From assembly GCA_001771615.1 (NCBI GenBank), contig MEUF01000082.1:34096-40160 (forward strand): a DNA stretch of 6,065 nucleotides, in the 5' to 3' direction. Origin of the DNA: a candidate division WOR-1 bacterium RIFOXYB2_FULL_48_7. Lineage in GTDB: Bacteria; Margulisbacteria; WOR-1; O2-12-FULL-45-9; XYB2-FULL-48-7. The notes under the pieces were generated by a model that ran no database searches, had not been told where the DNA came from, and was given only the letters and a program-made list of their open reading frames with translations. Position numbers and translations under genes: made by a program. Position 1 is the first letter of the stretch, and every line of letters begins with the position of its first letter. Shown piece after piece: positions 1 through 5,545 of this stretch.

Positions 1-32
1 CTGGTAAATTAAGGAGCCGGCCAATCAGCCAT

Positions 33-899
33 GTGGCAGACGTCACCGAGCTCATTGATGGGCTGCGGGTTCGGGCTGCCGGGCTTAAAAAACCGGGTCT
101 CATATCTCTGGTCATTGTGGCTCATAATTCTCTGGCTGACTTGTCCAAATGCCTAAAATCCATTTACGCTTGTCCAGATGGGCCCGCTTGGCAGGTGATA
201 GTTGTTGACAATGCCTCGACTGATAAATGTTTTGAATTGATCCATCAGCAATATCCGCAAGTAGAGTATTTGCTCAATGAAGAAAACCGTGGCTATTCCG
301 TGGCCGTCAATCGTGGGCTGGCGGCAGCCAAGGGAGAATATGTTTTAATTCTTAATCCGGATATTGAGGTCCTGCCTGGGGCAATAAATATCATGGCTGA
401 TTACCTGGGCCGGCATAAAAAAGTGGGCCTGATCGGCTGCCGCTTGCTTAATTCTGACGGATCCCTGCAATATTCTGCCCGCAGATTTCTTGACTTGCGC
501 ACCTATCTTTATAGGTTTACTCCCTTAAGGGGCTTGCTGGCCGGCAGTGTGATTGAGCGCACATATTTGATGCAGGATTGGGACCATCAGAATAACCGTT
601 TGGTTGACTGGGTATTGGGTGGTTGTATGATGGTCAGAAAGCAAGCGGTGGCGGAGGTCGGCTTAATGGATGAAAGGTATTTTCTTTATTTCGAAGATGT
701 GGATTGGTGTTTCCGGATGTGGGAAAAGGGTTGGCAGGTCGCCTATGTGGCCGAGGCAGCCATGTTTCACAAACACCTAAGAACCAGTGCCAATAAATTG
801 TTTAATCGGGCAACCAAAGAACATTTTAAAAGTTTGTTTAAATTTATCAGACAACACGGTTTTTATTTTCCGCCCAACTGTCCTTCGAGTCAAATATAA
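33..899 (+). CDS. Family 2 glycosyltransferase (rhamnosyltransferase-like); 5' end uncertain
   Basis: This is a GT-A fold glycosyltransferase, probably transferring a sugar from a nucleotide-sugar to a cell-surface glycan at the cytoplasmic face of the membrane. Numbering from the GTG at 33, the nucleotide-binding strand is ISLVIVAHN (24-32), followed by VVDNASTD (57-64, D59 in the usual UDP/dTDP-binding position). NRGYSVAVNRGL covers 85-96. LNPD (107-110) takes the place of the metal-binding DXD. The acceptor-side motifs are WVLGGCMMVRK (193-203) and FLYFEDVDWCFRMW (217-230), and HKH at 246-248 ends the domain. Together these are typical of the WbbL/rhamnosyltransferase subgroup, but the donor sugar cannot be read from sequence. 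The start is not secure. The frame has no stop back to base 3, and the AAGGAG at 11-16 lies 16 bases from the GTG, too far for a normal ribosome site, so the gene may begin left of the window. Its last 53 bases overlap the opposite-strand gene. No transmembrane helix is evident. Confidence 0.88.
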   Translation: MADVTELIDGLRVRAAGLKKPGLISLVIVAHNSLADLSKCLKSIYACPDGPAWQVIVVDNASTDKCFELIHQQYPQVEYLLNEENRGYSVAVNRGLAAAKGEYVLILNPDIEVLPGAINIMADYLGRHKKVGLIGCRLLNSDGSLQYSARRFLDLRTYLYRFTPLRGLLAGSVIERTYLMQDWDHQNNRLVDWVLGGCMMVRKQAVAEVGLMDERYFLYFEDVDWCFRMWEKGWQVAYVAEAAMFHKHLRTSANKLFNRATKEHFKSLFKFIRQHGFYFPPNCPSSQI

Positions 900-2271
900 C
901 CAGCAAACAGTAAAACAAGACAATCGGCACCTGATTTAATAATAACCGATCAAGCAATGTCCCATCTAATAACCAGCGAAAGGTTTCACCTGAGCCAAAT
1001 TGAACAAATAGCGAAAGTAAATCTATTATTATAATTAATAGGATAAAGCTATAGGGTGGTTTGAGTATCTGCCGCCAAAAGAAGGCAAAGACAATTATCA
1101 GGCCCGCCCAGGCCAGCTGCCAATCATTATACAGGAATAATTTCCGGCCAAAAATAGAGATCATTGCTAAAAATCTGCCATTGTCAGGGTTGATTGCCGT
1201 GCTGCCTTGGACAATGGCTGGAGCAGTGATCATAGATTTGGTTATCTGTGTCAGTGTGCCCAGCTGTCCCAGCATTAGCCAGGGAAGTACTATTAGCAAA
1301 AACACAAGCAAGCCTGTGGCCAATCGCCAATAATCCTGTTTGACCAAAATCTCCCGATAATGAATAACGACCGCCAGCAAAATGAAGAGGTCAATGCCGG
1401 CTAATACCAGTCCGGCCCGTTTGGCCCAAACCGTCAAGCCTAGAAAAATTGCTGACAGCAAAATATAAGCAAAAGATACGGCACTCTTTTTTGCTGATAT
1501 TTCCCTGATCAACAGGCAGAGATAAAAAGTCCCTATGACATAGAAAAATGAAATTGCCAGGTCAGCATAGGCGGTGGTGGCATGATAAACAAAAAAAGGT
1601 AGGGTGCTTAACATCCAGGCAAACAGCAGGGCAATGGGCATGGCGGCTAAGCGACGGGCAACGGCATAAAAGACAATGATTAAACAGATAAACATGACGG
1701 CCGGGATTAATTTTAAGTATGAATCATTGGTAGAATTTTGGGCTAAAAAAGTCCAGCCTTGAGCCAGGAAAGGGAGTAGGGGTTTGTCCCCAATATATTG
1801 CTGCAAATGGGGGAGAGAAAACGAGTGGTCGAAAAAAATTCCTTTGGCGACAATGGCATAAAACTGGAAAGCATCACAATCAACGACCGGCTTTACCAGG
1901 GCGGAAAACAAAACGAATGTTGACTTAAGGCTGATTAAGAAAATTATTAGCCATTCGTAGTTGGCCAATTTTGGCCAGGGGGGAAGGAACTCTTTGAGGG
2001 AAAAGCAGTAATTCTTTTGCTTAATCAGATAAATGAGTGCCGGGAACGAAACGAGGCTTAGACCAAAAATGATCGAAGAAAAGGTCAAGGCTTGATGCAA
2101 CAGGTCAAGGCTAAACATTGTCAGGATAATCAGCCCTAACCCCAACCCAATGGACAGCGCCCCTTTTTCCGGCCAGCTGAATTGGGCTTTTTCATTTCCC
2201 AGAATAAGCGAAAGCCAAATTGATCCATATATGGCCGGCAGTCCAATAATCAGCATTACGTTCCAGAGCAT
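847..2271 (-). CDS. Polytopic GT-C (GT39/ArnT-like) membrane glycosyltransferase
   Basis: This 474-residue protein is dominated by hydrophobic helices (roughly 10-12, including about 1-25, 38-58, 62-84, 106-126, 186-206, 211-230, 237-256, 266-300, 318-337, 386-400, 408-425 and 445-460). It resembles polyprenyl-phosphate-sugar-dependent GT-C enzymes. The first large outside loop carries the acidic pair D131/D133 in VVDCDAFQFYAIVAKGI, matching the D/E-x-D catalytic motif of that fold. Further GT39-like signatures are TAYADLAISFF (233-243), WAKRAGLVLAG (282-292) and a C-terminal DRLLLNQVP (441-449). These enzymes move a sugar from a lipid-phosphate donor to lipid, glycan or protein on the outer face of the membrane. 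The acceptor here is unknown. The ATG overlaps the upstream gene's TAA by one base (TAATG), and GAGGGG six bases ahead is a good Shine-Dalgarno site, which supports this start. I infer co-translation with the upstream ectodomain protein. The family assignment rests on motif and topology resemblance and is moderately firm. Confidence 0.75.
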   Translation of the reverse strand: MLWNVMLIIGLPAIYGSIWLSLILGNEKAQFSWPEKGALSIGLGLGLIILTMFSLDLLHQALTFSSIIFGLSLVSFPALIYLIKQKNYCFSLKEFLPPWPKLANYEWLIIFLISLKSTFVLFSALVKPVVDCDAFQFYAIVAKGIFFDHSFSLPHLQQYIGDKPLLPFLAQGWTFLAQNSTNDSYLKLIPAVMFICLIIVFYAVARRLAAMPIALLFAWMLSTLPFFVYHATTAYADLAISFFYVIGTFYLCLLIREISAKKSAVSFAYILLSAIFLGLTVWAKRAGLVLAGIDLFILLAVVIHYREILVKQDYWRLATGLLVFLLIVLPWLMLGQLGTLTQITKSMITAPAIVQGSTAINPDNGRFLAMISIFGRKLFLYNDWQLAWAGLIIVFAFFWRQILKPPYSFILLIIIIDLLSLFVQFGSGETFRWLLDGTLLDRLLLNQVPIVLFYCLLVIFDSKDSWAENKNRVV

Positions 2272-3269
2272 TATAGTCCCCTCTTTTTCATGATATAGGC
2301 CCGGGCACGAAAGGTTTTATATGGCTGGTAAGCAGCCTCGATTGTTGGCTCAACCATTGCGTCGTAGACAAGCAAAAAATCGCCCAATTTTACTTGTCGT
2401 CTGGGGTAGAGGTAATATCTGGCTTTGATGTCATTGTAGACTCCGCCGATGCGGAAATCGAAAGTTGAGTTTTGAGGCAAATATTTCTCACAGAAAGCGA
2501 TAAAGGGATAATAATCGCCGTAGTTAGCCAGGGCCAGCTTTTCCGCCTGGCTTTTTCCGACATATTTCCAGTCTTCCTTCACCTGGATAATATACTGGCT
2601 GTACATATTACTTATCTCTAGCAGGCCCCAAAAGAAAATGACAATATAAAATGTTTGTTTTGCAATGGTTTTCCTGTTTTTCCCTCTTAGCAATTGCCAA
2701 GCCAGCCAGCCTATTATCCAACCACCAATTAACCAGTAAACATAGACGTAGATTGAGCGGCCAAATAAATTTGGGCTCTGGATCGTGTTGATCGTGCTGC
2801 CAATGACTAGGCGGCCGCGCGGTCCCCAAAACTCCTGCCAACCGGAGCGGATTGTGGTTAGGAAATTTGTCGGATAGGCCTTGCCTGAAATAATTTCTAT
2901 CCCTTGGCTGCCGCCATCGGGCAAAAGGGCAAACTGGCCAATAAAACCGAGCCAATAGGGGTTCTGACTTTTTAGCTGAAACACATATTCTTTGGGGAAG
3001 GGAGCTTTTTTAATAAAAAACCAAACGCTTTTTGGTTCGTTCAGCTGAGGATCATAAGATGAAGCCCAAAATAACCTGGCAGTTGTACTACGATCAGCTT
3101 TGATTCTCAGGCTGAGGGTAGTAAATTCATCAGCATCAATATTGATCTCTGGCTGCCCAACCAGGTAAGGCAGTTGAGGAGGTTGAACAAAATCAATTTT
3201 AATTTGGTCCCAGGCCAGGACCTGGGATGAAAGCAAGACAGTCAGGGCAAGTAGAACTAATTTCCTCAT
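2271..3269 (-). CDS. Signal-peptide protein with carbohydrate-binding-like ectodomain and two membrane helices; function unknown
   Basis: I do not recognise a named family for the whole 332-residue protein. It starts with a classical signal peptide: RK at 2-3, a hydrophobic core at 4-14, and a likely cleavage after VLA at 17-19. Residues about 25-160 are soluble and strand-rich. The pattern TTLSLRIKAD, ARLFWASSYD, YWLGFIGQFALLPD and GIEIISG resembles jelly-roll carbohydrate-binding domains attached to cell-surface glycosylation proteins. Helices at about 173-194 and 206-222 flank a basic inner loop (LRGKNRK), so the C-terminal 225-332 should also face outward. That part contains ARYYLYPRR (283-291) and LLVYD (299-303), a pattern I associate with C-terminal domains of GT-C proteins. 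This is an impression, not a database match. The start is fixed: an in-frame TGA lies at 3287-3285 with no ATG between. No Shine-Dalgarno site precedes it. As first gene of a two-gene unit with the GT-C enzyme, it may be that enzyme's accessory or acceptor-recognition subunit (inference). Confidence 0.72.
   Translation of the reverse strand: MRKLVLLALTVLLSSQVLAWDQIKIDFVQPPQLPYLVGQPEINIDADEFTTLSLRIKADRSTTARLFWASSYDPQLNEPKSVWFFIKKAPFPKEYVFQLKSQNPYWLGFIGQFALLPDGGSQGIEIISGKAYPTNFLTTIRSGWQEFWGPRGRLVIGSTINTIQSPNLFGRSIYVYVYWLIGGWIIGWLAWQLLRGKNRKTIAKQTFYIVIFFWGLLEISNMYSQYIIQVKEDWKYVGKSQAEKLALANYGDYYPFIAFCEKYLPQNSTFDFRIGGVYNDIKARYYLYPRRQVKLGDFLLVYDAMVEPTIEAAYQPYKTFRARAYIMKKRGL
2278..2283 (-). promoter_or_regulatory. 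Shine-Dalgarno site for the GT-C glycosyltransferase gene
   Basis: On the minus strand GAGGGG stands six bases before the ATG at 2271, inside the final codons of the upstream ectodomain gene. It decides the start and, with the TAATG overlap, indicates reinitiation or coupled translation. Confidence 0.65.
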
Positions 3270-3278
3270 CTGCAGTCG

Positions 3279-3287
3279 ATTATATCA
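3279..3287 (-). promoter_or_regulatory. Extended -10 promoter for the minus-strand glycosylation pair, predicted nearly leaderless
   Basis: Read on the minus strand, TGATATAAT ends at 3279. Standard spacing gives +1 at about 3272, or the A at 3271, only 2-3 bases ahead of the ATG whose first base is 3269. No Shine-Dalgarno site fits in so short a leader. This promoter and the plus-strand one lie back to back with predicted starts about 31 bases apart, so one RNA polymerase would cover both. Confidence 0.65.
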
Positions 3288-3296
3288 TGTTATAAT
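3288..3296 (+). promoter_or_regulatory. Extended -10 promoter for ispA-trpE-ftsW unit, predicted leaderless
   Basis: TGTTATAAT is followed by exactly six bases (3297-3302) before the ATG at 3303. Counting TATAAT as -12 to -7 puts +1 on the A of that ATG. An in-frame TAA at 3297-3299 rules out any upstream start, and no purine-rich Shine-Dalgarno tract is present. The mRNA is therefore predicted to be leaderless. The start-site position is a prediction from spacing rules, not something the sequence proves. Confidence 0.7.
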
Positions 3297-3302
3297 TAAT
3301 CC

Positions 3303-4130
3303 ATGGACGTAAAATTTATCAACCAGACGCAAAGAATTGTCGATCTGGCCTTGAAAAAATATCTCAACGGCCATGGTCGGCTATACGCGGCTATGCGCTA
3401 CTCAGTCTTTGCTGGCGGAAAACGCTTTCGTCCTTTGCTCTGTCTGGCGACCGCCCGAGCTTTGGGCCGGGCCAATAAGCGGGTTGTCCCCTTTGCTTGT
3501 GCGGTAGAAATGCTTCATACCTTTACTTTGATTCATGATGATTTGCCGGCCATGGATAATGCTGATTTTCGCCGCGGCAAGCCAGCCTGCCATAAGGCCT
3601 TTGGGGAGGATTTGGCCATTTTGGCTGGTGATGCCCTCAATACGTTGGCTTTTGAGTTGATTGCTGATGACCCGATGGCAGTAAAGGTGCTGTCTCGTGC
3701 CTTGATTCATGTTGTAGAAGGACAAGTGGCCGACATTGCTTCAGCTAACAAAAAAGTGAGCGTAAAAGAACTTTACCAAATCCATCACCTGAAAACTGCC
3801 GCCCTTTTAATTGCCTGCGTGGAAGGGGCAGCCAGTATTTTGGGGGCCAGTAATAAGCACATCCATCACCTGAAGCAATATGCCACCCACTTGGGACTGG
3901 CTTTTCAAATCGCTGATGATATCCTGGACGTGACCGCTTCACAAGCTGACATCGGCAAGCCGGCGAGAGCAGATTTAAAAAAAGGTTTTCCCTATCTTGT
4001 CGGTCTGGATAAGGCGAAAGAGTTGGCCCAAAAAGAACGGGCTTTGGCTATCAAAGCTGTGGACAAATTTGGCCAGCAGGCCGATATTCTACGCCAAATG
4101 GCCGCCTATGTGGTGGAGAGGAAAAACTGA
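3303..4130 (+). CDS. ispA: Short-chain polyprenyl diphosphate synthase (farnesyl/geranylgeranyl type)
   Basis: This cytosolic trans-prenyltransferase condenses isopentenyl diphosphate with allylic diphosphates to give C15 or C20 chains, the precursors of undecaprenyl phosphate and other isoprenoids. All core motifs are present: GGKRFRP (38-44), first Asp-rich motif DDLPAMD with RR (79-91), KT (164-165) and second Asp-rich motif DDILD (205-209). Phe74, five residues before the first motif, and the DDxxxxD spacing match bacterial type II farnesyl diphosphate synthases, so C15 is the likelier product. Two spots depart from consensus: VVEGQ (137-141) where GMxGGQ is usual, and GFPYLVG (228-234) where the family has a Thr-Tyr-Pro stretch. 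At 275 residues it is slightly shorter than the usual 290-300, mainly through short loops, and both ends look complete. The ATG is certain because an in-frame TAA lies two codons upstream. Its TGA overlaps the trpE ATG by one base. Confidence 0.93.
   Translation: MDVKFINQTQRIVDLALKKYLNGHGRLYAAMRYSVFAGGKRFRPLLCLATARALGRANKRVVPFACAVEMLHTFTLIHDDLPAMDNADFRRGKPACHKAFGEDLAILAGDALNTLAFELIADDPMAVKVLSRALIHVVEGQVADIASANKKVSVKELYQIHHLKTAALLIACVEGAASILGASNKHIHHLKQYATHLGLAFQIADDILDVTASQADIGKPARADLKKGFPYLVGLDKAKELAQKERALAIKAVDKFGQQADILRQMAAYVVERKN
4115..4121 (+). promoter_or_regulatory. Shine-Dalgarno site for trpE inside the end of ispA
   Basis: GGAGAGG lies within the last codons of ispA. Its GAGG end is 8 bases from the trpE ATG at 4130. 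With the TGATG stop/start overlap this supports both the start choice and translational coupling. It also shows that Shine-Dalgarno initiation is used inside the unit whose first gene seems to lack it. Confidence 0.7.
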
Positions 4131-5545
4131 TGTATTTTCCCGATAAAAAAACATTTATTAAGCTGGCAAAAAAGGGGAACTTAGTTCCAGTCTTTAAAGA
4201 AATAGTGGCAGACCTGGAAACACCGGTTTCTGCCTTTCGGAAAATTGCCGGGGATTATTCCTTTCTTCTGGAATCGGTCGAAGGCGGGGAAAATATTGCT
4301 CGTTATTCATTTATGGGAACCTGTTTGAAGTCTGAAGTGCGCTATCCCAAGACATTTGAAGAGATCCGACAATTACTTAAGCAATATAAGCCTGTCAAAG
4401 TCAAGGGATTGCCCCGATTTCATGGCGGTTTGATTGGCCATATTAATTATGATGCTGTCCGGATGATAGAAAAACTCCCCGAAAAAAATCGTGACGACCT
4501 TAACCTGCCGTTAATGGAGTTTTTTCTGACCGACACAATCCTGGCCTTTGATCATGTCAAGCACAAGATAATTATCATTTCCAACGCCCAGGTGGCTGGC
4601 GATCCTGCCAAAGCTTATAGGCAAGCCTGCCGTAAAATTGATAAATTGGCCGCCCAGCTGGCCAAGCCGCTAAAAATATCTGCCGCAGATTTGCGGGACT
4701 TTGCTTCCCAAAAGAAACAGCTCAAATATTCTTCCAACCTGACCAGGGCTGAATTTGAGAAAATGGTCGTCAAGGCCAAGGAATTTATCAAGGCGGGTGA
4801 AATCATCCAGGTTGTGCTTTCCCAGCGCCTGCAAGCCGAGACCAAGGCGGATCCCTTTACTATTTATCGGGTCTTGCGCATGATCAATCCCTCGCCATAT
4901 ATGTATTACTTAAGCTTTGGGCAGAACAAGATAATTGGCTCTTCTCCCGAAGTTATGGTCCGGCTGGAAAATAATCAGGCAACAATCAGGCCGATCGCCG
5001 GGACGCGCCCGCGCGGTGCCAATGAGCCGGAAGATAATAAGTTGGCTGCCGACTTGCTTGCCTCTGTCAAGGAGCGGGCGGAGCATATTATGTTAGTTGA
5101 CCTGGCCAGGAATGATTTGGGGCGGGTGTGCGATTATGGCTCTGTCCGTCTGACAGAGCAGATGGCGGTTGAACGCTATTCCCATGTGATGCATATTGTC
5201 AGTAATGTCTGCGGCCAAATAAAAAAAGGCCAGGATGCCATTGATTTACTGCGCGCCACTTTTCCGGCCGGGACCGTGTCTGGCGCCCCCAAAGTGAGGG
5301 CGATGGAGATTATCGAAGAACTTGAGACATTAAAGCGCGGCCTATATGCCGGGTGTGTCGGTTATTTCAGCTTTTCCGGCGACCTGGATACTGCCATTAC
5401 CATCCGAACAATATTGGTCAAAGGCCGCCAGGCCTATGTCCAGGCTGGGGCGGGGATTGTGGCCGATTCACAACCGTCCAAAGAGTTCCAAGAAACGCTC
5501 AATAAGGCGACCGCCTTGCTTTCAGCTATTAACGCAACATCATGA
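4130..5545 (+). CDS. trpE: Anthranilate synthase component I
   Basis: TrpE converts chorismate to anthranilate, using ammonia delivered by the glutamine amidotransferase subunit TrpG, as the first committed step of tryptophan synthesis. The N-terminal domain carries LLES (46-49) and ARYSF (57-61). With NPSPYM (253-258) these form the tryptophan feedback site of the family. The chorismate-binding domain is complete, in order: PIAGTRPRG (288-296), ERAEHIMLVDLARNDLGRV (315-333), FPAGTVSGAPKVRAMEII (378-395), AGCVGYFSFSGDLDTAITIRT (407-427) and QAGAGIVADS (438-447). LLES together with NPSPYM favours TrpE over PabB or isochorismate synthase. Length (471) is normal. The start overlaps the ispA stop (TGATG) with a Shine-Dalgarno site ahead, and the stop overlaps the next start (ATGA). 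No leader peptide or attenuator can fit upstream, so control is probably by feedback inhibition. No trpG is in view and the protein contains no tryptophan residue. Confidence 0.96.
   Translation: MYFPDKKTFIKLAKKGNLVPVFKEIVADLETPVSAFRKIAGDYSFLLESVEGGENIARYSFMGTCLKSEVRYPKTFEEIRQLLKQYKPVKVKGLPRFHGGLIGHINYDAVRMIEKLPEKNRDDLNLPLMEFFLTDTILAFDHVKHKIIIISNAQVAGDPAKAYRQACRKIDKLAAQLAKPLKISAADLRDFASQKKQLKYSSNLTRAEFEKMVVKAKEFIKAGEIIQVVLSQRLQAETKADPFTIYRVLRMINPSPYMYYLSFGQNKIIGSSPEVMVRLENNQATIRPIAGTRPRGANEPEDNKLAADLLASVKERAEHIMLVDLARNDLGRVCDYGSVRLTEQMAVERYSHVMHIVSNVCGQIKKGQDAIDLLRATFPAGTVSGAPKVRAMEIIEELETLKRGLYAGCVGYFSFSGDLDTAITIRTILVKGRQAYVQAGAGIVADSQPSKEFQETLNKATALLSAINATS

Larger units (their letters stand above)
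3279..3296. promoter_or_regulatory. Symmetric bidirectional extended -10 promoter (18-base inverted repeat)
   Basis: The sequence ATTATATCATGTTATAAT is an inverted repeat centred between 3287 and 3288, with eight of nine base pairs complementary (only 3285/3290, T/T, fails). The central CATG supplies the TG of an extended -10 to both strands. It gives TGTTATAAT on the plus strand (3288-3296) and TGATATAAT on the minus strand (3287-3279). Both hexamers are perfect TATAAT consensus. No TTGACA-like -35 stands 16-18 bases upstream of either: the best plus-strand candidate matches 3 of 6 and the minus-strand candidate 2 of 6. That is as expected for extended -10 promoters. The element fills more than half of the only intergenic region and would drive both divergent units. 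It could also, or instead, be an operator for a dimeric regulator. Confidence 0.72.

Noticed and set aside
31..153. Small plus-strand ORF from the ATG at 31 (41 codons), 14 bases after AAGGAG
   Set aside because: It lies out of frame inside the GT2 coding sequence, has no recognisable composition or motif, and the Shine-Dalgarno spacing is too long.
914..956. Possible hairpin ATCGG...CCGAT just past the GT2 stop
   Set aside because: The stem is only 5 bases with an 18-base loop and no T-run follows, so it is not a credible intrinsic terminator.
1061..1333. 90-codon plus-strand ORF antisense to the GT-C gene
   Set aside because: It has no start signal or family motif and is fully explained as a shadow of the GT-C gene, whose motifs and topology are convincing.
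1967..1978. Tandem TTGGCCAATTTTGGCC as a repeat or regulatory element
   Set aside because: It lies inside the GT-C coding sequence, occurs once, and reflects the general GGCC abundance of the window.
2608..2955. 115-codon minus-strand ORF in another frame of the ectodomain gene
   Set aside because: The main frame has a signal peptide, membrane helices and a coupled stop. The alternative frame has a composition typical of an out-of-frame read (Arg, Pro and Trp in no domain pattern).
3268..3274. -35 hexamer for the plus-strand promoter
   Set aside because: The best candidate at acceptable spacing matches TTGACA at only 3 of 6 positions and lies over the opposite start codon. An extended -10 without a -35 is the better reading.
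4130..5545. PabB or isochorismate synthase instead of TrpE
   Set aside because: The LLES feedback motif, NPSPYM and the full TrpE-type run of chorismate-domain motifs favour TrpE. No folate or menaquinone gene is adjacent.
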